Part shown: positions 1 through 8,376 of the stretch, piece by piece
Layout: each line of letters begins with the position of its first letter
Numbering within the stretch: position 1 is the first letter of the stretch
Origin: Synergistaceae bacterium
GTDB lineage: Bacteria > Synergistota > Synergistia > Synergistales > Aminobacteriaceae
Direction: 5' to 3'
Assembly (NCBI GenBank): GCA_031276855.1
Contig: JAISMH010000114.1
Span: 1-41,397 of the forward strand
Length of the DNA: 41,397 bases
The notes under the pieces: model-generated
The model's database searches: none
What the model saw: only the letters and a program-made list of their open reading frames with translations
Told to the model about the DNA's origin: nothing
Translations under genes and position numbers: made by a program

Positions 1-124
1 TCCCTGTAAATTTTTTTTAATTCGAATTCTATATTTTCGGATTGTACATCATTCAATCGGATTTGCGCAACCCCTTGGGGAGGAATCGGCCCGGCACCCG
101 GCGCGCGGGGAAATGCGCAATTTC

Positions 125-133
125 TGTCATAAT
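125..133 (+). promoter_or_regulatory. Extended -10 promoter element upstream of polA
   Basis: TG at 125-126 followed one base later by CATAAT (128-133) looks like an extended -10 box. No good -35 hexamer is seen 16-18 bases upstream, which suits an extended -10 promoter. The predicted start of transcription, near 140, leaves a leader of about 40 bases before polA. Confidence 0.45.
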
Positions 134-178
134 AGCGGCGCGACGTTCGTTTTTTTGCGTTTACATAAGGCTTAGGAG

Positions 179-2851
179 ATGATTGTTCTGGATATGCAGC
201 CGGATAAGAGACGGGATACGAGGGACAGAACGCTTATCGTCGACGGGCACGGGCTCGCGTTTCGGGCCTTTTACGCCGTTCCCCCCCTGAACGCCCCGGA
301 CGGGACGCCGACGAACGCCATCCTGGGGTTCATGAACATGCTGACGAAGATCGAAGACGAACTCGAACCCGTCCGCCGCACCGTCGTCTTCGACGCGCCG
401 GGGCCGACCTTCCGCCACGAGCTCTACAAAGACTACAAGGCCCAGCGCAAGCCGACCCCCGAGGAGTTCAAAATACAGGTGCCCCTTCTGAGAGACCTGC
501 TGACGTTCATGGGCTGTCCCGTCGTCGCGGAACCGGGCGTGGAGGCCGACGACGTCATCGCGTCTCTGGCCCGCGCGGTCGCGGGGGAAGGCGGAGAGGC
601 CGTGATCGTCTCCTCGGACAAAGACCTGTTTCAGGTTCTCGCCCCCGGGGTGAGGATGCTGCGCCCCGTCAGGGGGATAACGGCGCTGAAAGACTACGAC
701 GAGGCGGCCTTTACGGAGGAGTTCGGCTTTCCGCCCCAATCGATGCCCGACTACCTGGCGCTTCTGGGCGATGCCTCGGACAACGTGCCCGGCGTCCCCG
801 GCATCGGGGAAAAAACCGCCCTTCAGCTGATAGGGGAGGTCGGGACGCTCGAACGGCTTTTCGATTCGCTGGACGGCCAAAAACCGGCCGTGGCGAAAAG
901 GCTCGCGGCCGGGAAGGAGTCCGCGTTCCAGAGCCGCGAGCTGATCCGCCTGAAATTCGACCTGCCGGTACTCGCCGCCGCGGGCGAAAGCCGGCCCCGT
1001 CTCGGCGAGGCCCTGGCGCTCTCCCGGCGTCTGGGCCTGTCGAGGCTGACGGAGAAGCTGCTGAAAAGCCCGTCGGCGCAGACCTCGGTTCCGACGAGCG
1101 CCGAAGCCCGCCCCGCCGCAGAAGAGGCCGCGGACGGAACGACCGGCGCATCCGAAGCCGCCGGCGGTTCCGAAGTCTTCGCCGACGGCCCCGAGTCCGC
1201 GGCGGAGGCTTCGGATGCCGAGCGTTTGCTCGAAGCCGGCGAACTGGCCCTCGTCTTTTCGCACGCCGGAAACGGAAAATATCCCCCCGAGGCGGGAAGC
1301 GCCGAAATTCAGCTGGCCGACGCCGGGGGGCGCTACGCCGTGCTGCAGGGGCTGGAGATCACCCCCGATTTTTGGGCGCGGCTCGCGGGGAAAAAGCTCT
1401 TCGTGAACGATTACAAGGAGCTGGCGGCCTGTTTCGGGCCCCGAACTTTCGAGAAATGCGCGGTATGGGACCTCAAGATCGCCCATTACCTGCTCCACCC
1501 CGACCGCACCCTTCACACCCTGGAGGCCCTTTACCCGCGGAACTCCGGCGGCGTTCCGGCCCTCGCGCTCCGCCGCGCGGCGCGGGAGCTGAATCTGGAA
1601 ATCCGGCGCTACGAGGGGCTTTTCGAGCTGATGACGCAGGTCGATCTGCCTCTCGTTCCCATTCTGGTCGATATGGAGCGCGGGGGGATACGCCTTGCCC
1701 CGAAAGTGTTCTCCGGGCTGCAGCGGGAGCTGGAGGAGCGTCTCGCCTCCATCGAAAAGGAAATCGGCGCGGCCGCGGGGGAGGAGATCAACCTCAACTC
1801 CCCCCGTCAGGTCGCGTGGCTGCTGTTCGAGCGCCTGGGGTTTCCCGGCGGCGCGAAGACCAGGGGAAAGACGGCCTTTTCCACCAGCGCCTCCGTGCTG
1901 GAGAGCCTCGCGAACATGGGACTGCCGCACAGCGGCGTGCCCCGCCTGATGCTGGAGCACCGGGAGCTGTCCAAAATGCTGAGCGGCTTCGCCGTCCCCC
2001 TGCAGAAGGCGGCGGGCCTTGGGGGCGGCGTGGTGCATACGACGTTCGAGGCGGCCTTCACGGGGACGGGGCGCCTCAGCAGCCGGGACCCGAACCTGCA
2101 AAACCTTCCCGCCTTCGGGCAGTGGTCGCGCCGCATCAAAGAGGGCCTGATCCCCGACGGGCCGGGGCGCGTTTTCGTCGCGGCGGACTACTCTCAGATC
2201 GAGCTTCGCGTTCTGGCGCACATGTCGGGCGAGGAGCGTCTGTTGGAGGCGTTTCGGAGCGAGAGGGACATTCACCGGGAGACGGCGGCCTGGGTTTTTT
2301 CCGTTCCGCCCGAGGACGTGACGCCGGAGCTCCGGCGCGTGGCGAAAATGATCAACTTCGGCTTGCTTTACGGAATGAGTTCCTTCGGGCTGGGCGGCCG
2401 TCTCGGCGTCGCGCGCGGCGAGGCCGCGGGCATCATCGCCCGTTACTTCTCCGCCCTGCCCGGCGTCAAGCGTTATCTGGACGAAAGCGCGGAGCAGGCG
2501 CAGGCGCGGGGCTACACCCGAACCCTCTTCGGGCGCGTCCGCCCCATTGCCGAGGCGGCGGAGGGCCTGCGCGACCGGAACGGATTGAAACGCATCGCCG
2601 TCAACACGCCGATACAGGGAACGGCCGCCGACATCGCGCGCAAGGCGATGCTCGGTTTCGAGCGGCGTTTCGCCGCGGACGGGGATGTTCGGCTGCTTTT
2701 GCAGATTCACGACTCCCTCGTGTGCGAGTGCCCGGAAGAGCGCGCGGAGGAGGTCGGGGACGCCCTCGCCCGCGTCATGAGGTCGGCCGCGGACCTCTCC
2801 GTTCCGCTGGAAGCGGCCCTCAAGACGGGCCGCACCCTGGCGGACGTGTGA
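179..2851 (+). CDS. polA: DNA polymerase I (family A), proofreading site degenerate
   Basis: An 890-residue family A DNA polymerase for primer removal and repair synthesis. The N-terminal 290 residues are the 5'-3' nuclease (VDGHGLAFRAFYAV near residue 21; GVEADDVIASLA; GDASDNVPGVPGIG). Residues about 300-490 have the fold of the 3'-5' exonuclease, but the metal-binding D-x-E signature is not visible, so proofreading is probably lost, as in Taq and Bst polymerases. The polymerase domain has motif A (DYSQIELRV, D670), motif B on the O helix (RRVAKMINFGLLYG, K723) and motif C (QIHDSLVCE, D845). In motif C the usual HDE is HDS. An AGGAG directly abuts the ATG at 179, which is poor spacing. The next in-frame ATG at 194 is 15 bases from the same AGGAG, so the start is uncertain by five codons. 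It is transcribed away from the ppx gene and stands alone. Confidence 0.97.
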   Translation: MIVLDMQPDKRRDTRDRTLIVDGHGLAFRAFYAVPPLNAPDGTPTNAILGFMNMLTKIEDELEPVRRTVVFDAPGPTFRHELYKDYKAQRKPTPEEFKIQVPLLRDLLTFMGCPVVAEPGVEADDVIASLARAVAGEGGEAVIVSSDKDLFQVLAPGVRMLRPVRGITALKDYDEAAFTEEFGFPPQSMPDYLALLGDASDNVPGVPGIGEKTALQLIGEVGTLERLFDSLDGQKPAVAKRLAAGKESAFQSRELIRLKFDLPVLAAAGESRPRLGEALALSRRLGLSRLTEKLLKSPSAQTSVPTSAEARPAAEEAADGTTGASEAAGGSEVFADGPESAAEASDAERLLEAGELALVFSHAGNGKYPPEAGSAEIQLADAGGRYAVLQGLEITPDFWARLAGKKLFVNDYKELAACFGPRTFEKCAVWDLKIAHYLLHPDRTLHTLEALYPRNSGGVPALALRRAARELNLEIRRYEGLFELMTQVDLPLVPILVDMERGGIRLAPKVFSGLQRELEERLASIEKEIGAAAGEEINLNSPRQVAWLLFERLGFPGGAKTRGKTAFSTSASVLESLANMGLPHSGVPRLMLEHRELSKMLSGFAVPLQKAAGLGGGVVHTTFEAAFTGTGRLSSRDPNLQNLPAFGQWSRRIKEGLIPDGPGRVFVAADYSQIELRVLAHMSGEERLLEAFRSERDIHRETAAWVFSVPPEDVTPELRRVAKMINFGLLYGMSSFGLGGRLGVARGEAAGIIARYFSALPGVKRYLDESAEQAQARGYTRTLFGRVRPIAEAAEGLRDRNGLKRIAVNTPIQGTAADIARKAMLGFERRFAADGDVRLLLQIHDSLVCECPEERAEEVGDALARVMRSAADLSVPLEAALKTGRTLADV

Positions 2852-2905
2852 CGGTGCGCGGACAGGCTGATCGGCAAGCCGGAAGAGCCGGAGCGCGGGT
2901 TCGGT

Positions 2906-3892
2906 TCACGCCAGCCGGAGGCCGCGGGCGGAGTCTCCGAACATCTTCAGCAGGAGGCCGTGACGGAGCCCGTTGATGCTGACGCGGAAAGAATCGGCCC
3001 GCAGCACTTCGAGGGCGCATTGCGCGATGCACGCGCCGGCGAGGACGATATCCGCGCGCTTGGGGGGCAGGGCCGCGATTTTCATGCGCTCGGCCAAAGA
3101 CGTCGACGCGTAAAGATCCCTCTGCGCCGCGATGTCGGCCCGCGTCAAAAAGGTTCCGTCGAGCTTCCCCGGGATGAACGCCGGGAACCTCTGCTTCACG
3201 GACGCGAGGGCGAGCACCCCCCCTCCCATGGCGATAACGGAGAACCCCGGAGCGGGCGCCGCCCCGCCGGAAACGAACGCGTCCCGGACGTACCGGACCG
3301 CCTTTTCTACCGTGTCCGGCTCCACGGGCTCCGCGGCGAAAAACTTCTCGGTCAGGTTCACGGTTCCGATGGGAATGCTCGCGGAGCGCGTGATTCGGGA
3401 ATCGGCGCTGACGACGAACTGCGTACTGCCGCCGCCGATGTCGAGCACCGCGATGTCGCCCCCCTGCACGCCCAGGGAGTGGACGGCCCCCAGCCAGGCC
3501 AGGTGCGCTTCCTGTTCCTCGGAGAGGATTTCGACGGCCAAACCCGTCTCCTCTCGGACCTGACGGATGAAGACCTCCGCGTTGCGGGCGGAGCGCAGCG
3601 CGATGGTTCCCACGACGATCAGGTCCGCGTCCATTTCCGCGGCCGTGCGCGCCATGCGTTGAATGGTTTCGGCGCCGTGCCGCATCGCGGTTTCGGCGAT
3701 GATTCCGTTCTCGAGTCCCTGCCCCATGCGGACGAGTTCCGTCCTGTCGATAAGCACGCGCAAAGCGTTTTCTTCCCTGCGGATGACGCGCAGCTTGATC
3801 GAGTTGCTGCCGATGTCGATAACCGCCCGAGTCTCGGCGAAGCCGGCTCCCGGCTCCTCTGCAGTCCCTGGTTTTACCCCGTCCCCGGTCAT
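2906..3892 (-). CDS. ppx: Ppx/GppA family exopolyphosphatase
   Basis: A 328-residue Ppx/GppA phosphatase of the actin/hexokinase fold. The family removes terminal phosphates from polyphosphate or hydrolyses pppGpp. Visible signatures are the first phosphate loop VIDIGSNSIKLRVI near the N terminus, the second loop VLDIGGGSTQFV and a MGGGVLALA segment. The length matches the short form, without the C-terminal HD domain of E. coli Ppx. The frame is open further upstream, but the ATG at 3892 is chosen because GGTGAG lies six bases before it and because the conserved family start follows after about 20 residues. It lies 46 bases after the YibE/F gene and is likely cotranscribed with it. Which of the two substrates it uses cannot be read from the sequence. 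Confidence 0.93.
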   Translation of the reverse strand: MTGDGVKPGTAEEPGAGFAETRAVIDIGSNSIKLRVIRREENALRVLIDRTELVRMGQGLENGIIAETAMRHGAETIQRMARTAAEMDADLIVVGTIALRSARNAEVFIRQVREETGLAVEILSEEQEAHLAWLGAVHSLGVQGGDIAVLDIGGGSTQFVVSADSRITRSASIPIGTVNLTEKFFAAEPVEPDTVEKAVRYVRDAFVSGGAAPAPGFSVIAMGGGVLALASVKQRFPAFIPGKLDGTFLTRADIAAQRDLYASTSLAERMKIAALPPKRADIVLAGACIAQCALEVLRADSFRVSINGLRHGLLLKMFGDSARGLRLA

Positions 3893-3938
3893 GTTCTCAC
3901 CCCGTCGTGTGTCATGGCAACAGCCAATGGCTCCAGTT

Positions 3939-5168
3939 TTATTTTTTATCGAACCCGGCCCGGCAATTTCCGCCGCGCGGCGCCAAAAATTTTTCCCGCA
4001 GCGCAAAACAAGCCGCCGTAATGGGAATCGTCAGCAACAGCCCGGAGGTTCCCGCGGCGCTGTGGACGATTTCCTGCCCCACGTAAGGGTCGTTCATCAA
4101 GCCCCAGAAATCCGCCCCCGCGCTGCTGATCAGAATCGTCGTGGGCAGGGACGTTCCCAGATAGGCCAGAATCAGCGTGTTGATCATGCTGCCCAGAACC
4201 TCCGTCCCCACCCGAAGCCCCGAGGCCCACAGGTCGAAGAGGGCGATGCCGGGGTTGTGTTCGGCGAGCTCCGACAGGGCCGCCGTAATGGAGACGCTCA
4301 CGTCCAGCACGGCCCCGACGGCCCCGACGACGACGGAGGCGAGCAGGATTCCCCGGATGTCGATGCCCGGAAGCGTGCTGGCCAAGAGGGGCGCGTTCTC
4401 CCCCGCCAGCCCGGAGAGGTGCCAGAATTCGACCATGAGGCGCCCCAGCAGAAACGCTCCGGCGGTTCCCCCCAGCGTTCCGAGGAAGGGCACCGCGCGC
4501 CGCCCGCGCCGGACGACGCAGAGCACCGTCGCTCCGGCGATGAAAACCACCGCGGCAAAGGCCGCGGGGACGGGCGGAACCCCCCGGCTCAGCAGAGGGA
4601 CAAGCCCCCACAGAAGGGCGGCGACCGAAAGGGCCAGCCCCAAGAGGGCCTTTGCCCCGGCGCGTCCGGCAAAGGCGGTCAGGCACGCGCAGGCGAACAC
4701 GACGGCGCCCGCGACCGCGGGGGCGCGGAAGGCGTCCGCGATCGAATACTGCATCGAACCGTCCTCGAAGGTGTCCGTGAACAGAATGTAGCGGCGTCCC
4801 TTTTCCGGCTCGACGCCCCCGCTCTTCATCCGGGTCACGGAGCCGGAAAAGACCCGGCCTTGCTGCTCTCCCGTCAGGATTCGCGCCGCGATCTCCGTCT
4901 CCGCCGTCTGAAACGGCTCTCCCCCGTCACCCTCGCCGCCCTCGTCTCCGCCGCTCCCGGGCTCCGCGGACAGGATTTTTTCGCTTCCGACGTCCACGAT
5001 CTCGACGACCAGCGATTCTTCCGAGTCCCAATTCCGAAGCGTCCAAAACTCCGCGGCGGAATACGCTGCCACGGCCAGCAGAAACGCCAGGGCGAAGCGA
5101 ACCGCGTAATCCCTGCCGTACCGGGCAAACGCTTTCCATGCGCGCCGCGCGCCGCGTCCGCTGTCCAT
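3939..5168 (-). CDS. YibE/F family integral membrane protein
   Basis: A 409-residue multi-pass membrane protein of the YibE/F family, whose function is unknown. A first membrane segment (about residues 24-43, FALAFLLAVAAYSAAEF) is followed by an extracytoplasmic domain of roughly 100 residues containing ETEIAARILTGEQQGRVF. Then come seven or eight hydrophobic segments with the polar motif ALSELAEHNPGIALFDLWAS and the family-typical C-terminal segment DPYVGQEIVHSAAGTSGLLL. The acidic glycine-rich stretch at about residues 73-86 is a linker. The ATG at 5168 has AAAGGA about nine bases upstream and a good extended -10 about 50 bases upstream. The gene heads a two-gene unit with ppx. Family assignment rests on overall pattern and these segments. 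Confidence 0.85.
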   Translation of the reverse strand: MDSGRGARRAWKAFARYGRDYAVRFALAFLLAVAAYSAAEFWTLRNWDSEESLVVEIVDVGSEKILSAEPGSGGDEGGEGDGGEPFQTAETEIAARILTGEQQGRVFSGSVTRMKSGGVEPEKGRRYILFTDTFEDGSMQYSIADAFRAPAVAGAVVFACACLTAFAGRAGAKALLGLALSVAALLWGLVPLLSRGVPPVPAAFAAVVFIAGATVLCVVRRGRRAVPFLGTLGGTAGAFLLGRLMVEFWHLSGLAGENAPLLASTLPGIDIRGILLASVVVGAVGAVLDVSVSITAALSELAEHNPGIALFDLWASGLRVGTEVLGSMINTLILAYLGTSLPTTILISSAGADFWGLMNDPYVGQEIVHSAAGTSGLLLTIPITAACFALREKFLAPRGGNCRAGFDKK

Positions 5169-5216
5169 ACTGCCGTCCTTTCCGCATATACATCAACAAT
5201 ACCAATACCCCGCGCA

Positions 5217-5225
5217 ATTATAGCA
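5217..5225 (-). promoter_or_regulatory. Extended -10 promoter for the YibE/F-ppx unit
   Basis: On the minus strand this reads TGC followed by a perfect TATAAT. The predicted transcript starts near 5210, about 42 bases before the ATG at 5168. No clear -35 box is present, which is usual for extended -10 promoters. Confidence 0.6.
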
Positions 5226-5298
5226 AATAGTTCGTCCGCCTTCGCCGGCTTCATGCAGACATAAGCTGGAAAACAGCGTACGACAGCTCATGATCGGC

Positions 5299-5332
5299 GG
5301 CAAAAAATTGCCCCTGAAAGAGCCGAGGGCTC
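5299..5332 (-). terminator. Pair of small hairpins at the 3' end of the MurF-like gene
   Basis: On the minus strand, directly at the stop codon, GAGCC-CTC-GGCTC (5332-5320) forms a short hairpin followed by TTTC. A second stem, GGCAA-TTTT-TTGCC (5312-5299), follows. Neither has a proper U-tract, so termination is plausible but weakly supported. The stretch to 5168 holds only the YibE/F promoter. Confidence 0.3.
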
Positions 5333-7011
5333 TAATAATTGTCCGGCAGGTCGTTTTCCAGCAGAACCACCTTCCGGCCGAAGCCTTCCAGACTGAATTT
5401 TTCTATTCGTTCAAACGCCTGTTCCAGCGACTCGGCGACCTCCGTTTTTTCGTCGGGGAAGCCCGCGAGCTTCAGGCCCTCGCGGACGCTCCGGGTCTGC
5501 CGCTCCCCCATCAGGACGATGCGGTCGCACACCGCGGCGGCCTCCGAGCCGAACCGGCGGTTGCTCTCGTCCTCCGCCGCCCCGAGCTCGACCATGCCGG
5601 GCGTGACCAGAATCTTCAGCCCCTCGAACATAGCGAGGGTCTCGAGCGCGGCGCGGGCCCCGCTCTGGTTGGAGTTGTACGAGTCGTCGATGAGGATCAC
5701 GGAATTCCGGCGAATCAGCTGCAGCCGGTGCGGGACGGGCGCCAGCCGGGCGGCGCTCGCGGCCATGTCGCCGCGGCCGACGCCCAGACGGTCGGAAACC
5801 GCGACGGCCGCCAAAATATTTTGCACGTTGTGCCTTCCGAGCAGCGGCGTCTCGAAACGGCGCTCCTCCCCGTCCGGGAAGACGACGGAAAACGACGATC
5901 CCCTCTCCGAAACCCGGATGTCCCGGGCCGCGTAGTCCGGGGCCCGGCAGCGCGGAGCGTCGGAATTTGGCGCTCCGCCGGGACGCGGAGCGCCTTCAGA
6001 ACGCGGGACTCCGTCGGATGCCGAATAGACGACATCGGCGCCGCGCGCCCGGCTCCGCAGGATTTCGTCGTCTCCGTTCAGGAAAAGGAGCCCCCCTTCG
6101 GGAAGCGCGTCCGCCAGCTCGAACTTTGTTTTGACGATGTTTTCCAGCGATTTGAAGGACTCCAGATGCTGCGGCCCGATGGCGGTGATCACGCCGTGGC
6201 GCGGCCTGACGATGCCGCAGATCTCTTCGATGTCGCCGGCGTTCCTCGCTCCCATCTCGCAGACGAAGACCTCGTGGACGGGCCGCAGCCGCGTCCGCAC
6301 GGCCTTCACGACCCCGAGGGTGGTGTTGAAGCTCTCCGGGGTCATCAGAACGTTGTACCGGGAGGACAGAAGCGCGTGCAGGAAATACTTCGTGCTGGTT
6401 TTGCCGTAGCTGCCGGTCACGCCGATCACGGCGAGGCCCGGCATTGCCCTGAGCCTCCGCTCGGCGTCGCGGATATACCGGCGGTTGAGCGCCTTTTCGA
6501 CGGGCGCGTTCAGCCCGTTGGCCAGCAGGACGAAAAAGGGCGACGCCGGCAGAAGGAAAGCCAGACAGAAGTCCCGCCCGCCGGCAGAAAACGATCCGGC
6601 GGCGAGCGTGACAAGCGCGACAAGAAGTCCGTGGACCGCGAGCATCCGCTTGACGCGGGGCGTATAGACCAAGGGCTTTTTGGCCTTCCGCGGCCGGTTG
6701 AAATACGTTTGAACCGCGTAGGCCAGGACGGCGAACGGCGCCGCGACGGCCCGCGGCAGGGCGGCCGCCGTGACGGCCAGAACGGCGAAAGCGGCGGCAT
6801 GGCGGAGAAGGTACTCCCTCGCAAAGCCGCGCGCCAGCCCCCGGAGCTGCGCCCCCGCCCTGTAGGAATTGAGCTGGAACAGGTGGTAGTCGCGCAGACA
6901 GGTGACGCCGCAGCAGACGAGGAGCGCCGGCACCGGCAAAATCGATAAAATCGAGAAAATCGATGAAATCGGGAAAACCGGGAAACTCGAAAGAAAACGC
7001 GGCGCCGTCAT
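5332..7011 (-). CDS. murF: MurF-like Mur ligase with N-terminal membrane region
   Basis: A 559-residue Mur ligase, most like UDP-MurNAc-tripeptide:D-Ala-D-Ala ligase, which completes the peptidoglycan stem peptide using ATP. Residues 1-170 are hydrophobic with about four or five predicted membrane segments, so the enzyme is membrane anchored, unlike soluble E. coli MurF. The ATP loop GVTGSYGKTS is at residues 197-206, followed by the substrate motif TPESFNTTLGV, the central-domain segment EMGARNAGDIEEI and the C-terminal-domain motif IDDSYNSNQSG. The start is ATG 7011, which overlaps the hydrolase stop as ATGA; the frame stays open upstream but there it is antisense-like noise. A 9-base tandem repeat encodes the first membrane segment, and a proline-rich insert near residue 335-350 (GVPRSEGAPRPGG) interrupts the central domain. 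It could instead be a second, specialised paralogue of a standard murF elsewhere in the genome. Confidence 0.85.
   Translation of the reverse strand: MTAPRFLSSFPVFPISSIFSILSILPVPALLVCCGVTCLRDYHLFQLNSYRAGAQLRGLARGFAREYLLRHAAAFAVLAVTAAALPRAVAAPFAVLAYAVQTYFNRPRKAKKPLVYTPRVKRMLAVHGLLVALVTLAAGSFSAGGRDFCLAFLLPASPFFVLLANGLNAPVEKALNRRYIRDAERRLRAMPGLAVIGVTGSYGKTSTKYFLHALLSSRYNVLMTPESFNTTLGVVKAVRTRLRPVHEVFVCEMGARNAGDIEEICGIVRPRHGVITAIGPQHLESFKSLENIVKTKFELADALPEGGLLFLNGDDEILRSRARGADVVYSASDGVPRSEGAPRPGGAPNSDAPRCRAPDYAARDIRVSERGSSFSVVFPDGEERRFETPLLGRHNVQNILAAVAVSDRLGVGRGDMAASAARLAPVPHRLQLIRRNSVILIDDSYNSNQSGARAALETLAMFEGLKILVTPGMVELGAAEDESNRRFGSEAAAVCDRIVLMGERQTRSVREGLKLAGFPDEKTEVAESLEQAFERIEKFSLEGFGRKVVLLENDLPDNY
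6938..6991. repeat. 9-base tandem repeat, about six units, inside the MurF-like gene
   Basis: Six consecutive 9-base units related to AAAATCGAT, drifting to AAACTCGAA towards the gene start. In the coding direction they specify serine/phenylalanine/isoleucine/leucine triplets (SIF, SIL, PVF) that form most of the first membrane segment (residues about 7-24). The unit length keeps frame. Confidence 0.85.
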
Positions 7012-7850
7012 CGCGCGATGTTCAGAAAGGAGTCCAAAACCCTTCCGAAGGCGTAGCTTTGGTCCAGAAAAGAATAGTGGCCGGCGTTTTTCAGCACGAC
7101 GAGCCCGGCGTCGGGGATCAGCCTCTCCATGATCCTGGCGTCGGACAGGGGCGTCTCGGAGTCGTTTTCTCCCCAGATCAGGAGCGTCGGACAGCGTATC
7201 GCGGAAAGGCAGGGGGTCAGATCTTCGCCCACCGCCTTCGCCAGACACTCGCGCATACGCGGGGTGGCGTTTCGGTAGTCCGCGGAGGCGTTCCGCATCC
7301 GCCAGCTCTCCAGAAGGGACGGAGCCCTTTTCCGAACCGCCTCCAGGGAAAGAATCCCCCGAATGCCCTTGTACGCCAGCGTTTTCAGCTTCCGCACGGG
7401 AGTCCTCTTCGGGCGGATTCCCGCGCTGTCCACGAGGACCATCTTCACGATCTCGACCGGCGCGGTCTCGACCGGTAAGCCCCGGGTCTCCGCTCCGCGG
7501 GCGGCCAGTTTGATGGAGATCCTTCCCCCAAAGGAATGCCCGATCAGGGTGACGCTTCGGATGCCCCGTTCCGCCAGAAAATCCAGAACAAAATCCGCGT
7601 AGTCGCCGACGGACCACGCGACGGGCGGCTCCGCGCTTCCCCCGAATCCGGGAAGGTTCAGCGCGCAGACGCGGCGGCCGCTCATGCCGTCTAAAAATGG
7701 GCGGAACGGCGAAAAATCGGAGCCCCAGCCGTGCAGGAAAAGAACCGCGTCTTCGGCGCTCCGCGCGTCTTCAGCGCGATCGTAGCAGTTCACGCGAATG
7801 CCGTTCAGCGTCTCGGACGCCGCGCCGCGCGCCGTTTCGCTCCGCGTCAA
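7008..7850 (-). CDS. Alpha/beta hydrolase fold protein
   Basis: A 280-residue cytoplasmic alpha/beta hydrolase. It has the oxyanion segment LFLHGWGSDF, the nucleophile elbow IGHSFGGR with the catalytic serine, the acid residue in IWGENDSETPL and the catalytic histidine in KNAGHYSFLDQ. Esterase, C-C hydrolase and haloperoxidase-like members share this pattern, so the substrate is not predictable. The start is taken as TTG 7850, which overlaps the cupin stop as TTGA; the open frame upstream runs antisense-like through the cupin gene and has no family residues. The stop overlaps the MurF-like start as ATGA, so cupin, hydrolase and ligase are translationally coupled. A short repeat (VETAPVE) sits near residue 140. 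Confidence 0.85.
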   Translation of the reverse strand: MTRSETARGAASETLNGIRVNCYDRAEDARSAEDAVLFLHGWGSDFSPFRPFLDGMSGRRVCALNLPGFGGSAEPPVAWSVGDYADFVLDFLAERGIRSVTLIGHSFGGRISIKLAARGAETRGLPVETAPVEIVKMVLVDSAGIRPKRTPVRKLKTLAYKGIRGILSLEAVRKRAPSLLESWRMRNASADYRNATPRMRECLAKAVGEDLTPCLSAIRCPTLLIWGENDSETPLSDARIMERLIPDAGLVVLKNAGHYSFLDQSYAFGRVLDSFLNIAR

Positions 7851-8188
7851 TCCGTCCAGCCCATCTCCGCTTTGAAGTCCTCCCGCGCGGGGGCGAAAGC
7901 GTCCAGCGCGACGGCCTTTTCCAGACAGACTCCTCCGTGAGTCTCGTTCGGGGCGAACACGACGAAGTCGCCCGGCCCCGCGACCGCCGATCCGCCTTCC
8001 GTCTCGAAGCGGAGCTTTCCGCTGACCACGCAGGTGATCTGCGCGTGAACGTGGCTGTGGGACGCCAGCACCGCGCCCTCTTCGAAGGTCCAGTACGCGA
8101 GGGTCTGCCCCTCCCCGTGAACGAACGTCCCCACGAGGCCGGGCCTCTTGTCGAATTTTTTTACATCGGCACCCTTGTACGCTTTCAA
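7847..8188 (-). CDS. Small single-domain cupin protein
   Basis: A 113-residue cupin. Motif 1 is HSHVHAQITCVVSGKLRF and motif 2 is GPGDFVVFAPNETHG. The histidines in these motifs (HSHVH, ETHG) would bind a divalent metal. Small cupins of this type are often sugar or keto-acid isomerases, dioxygenases or sensor partners; the exact role is unknown. The frame is open up to 8329, but TTG 8188 is preferred because a strong AGGGAGGA lies about nine bases upstream and the shorter protein matches a single cupin domain. It follows dctM and overlaps the hydrolase by 4 bases, so it probably acts on the compound imported by the TRAP system or on a product of it (inference from position). Confidence 0.82.
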   Translation of the reverse strand: MKAYKGADVKKFDKRPGLVGTFVHGEGQTLAYWTFEEGAVLASHSHVHAQITCVVSGKLRFETEGGSAVAGPGDFVVFAPNETHGGVCLEKAVALDAFAPAREDFKAEMGWTD

Positions 8189-8337
8189 CTCGATCCATCC
8201 TCCCTGTTTTTCTCCCGCGATTCCGCGAACCCGGAGTTTTGTTTTCGTAGTTTTCGTCGCGTCCGGCGCCGTGAACCCGAAAAATCCGCGCCGCCAATGA
8301 GGATAGCACAGTTTCGGCCTTCCGGACACAACCGCGG

Positions 8338-8376
8338 GGCTCTGCTTCGAGGCTCTGCTTCAAGACTCTACTTCAA
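8338..8376. repeat. 13-base direct repeat, three units, at the end of dctM
   Basis: Three 13-base units (GGCTCTGCTTCGA, GGCTCTGCTTCAA, GACTCTACTTCAA) follow each other without gap. The unit nearest dctM contributes its TAG stop codon (8368-8370). The other two lie in the 180-base gap before the cupin gene, which otherwise shows only the cupin ribosome-binding site. Confidence 0.8.

Noticed and set aside
161-2710. 849-codon open frame antisense to polA
   Set aside because: It mirrors the polA codons in a GC-rich gene, has no recognisable domain, and polA is beyond doubt. The same applies to long antisense frames at 15876-18791, 13288-15972, 21515-23170, 23809-25866 and 25935-27671.
1372-2976. 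534-codon frame overlapping polA on the same strand
   Set aside because: The translation is Arg/Gly/Pro/Ala rich without any domain pattern, as expected for an out-of-frame reading of GC-rich DNA.
7851-8363. Long upstream extension of the alpha/beta hydrolase frame
   Set aside because: It runs through the cupin gene, is low-complexity and arginine-rich, and the TTG at 7850 with a 4-base overlap explains the start better.
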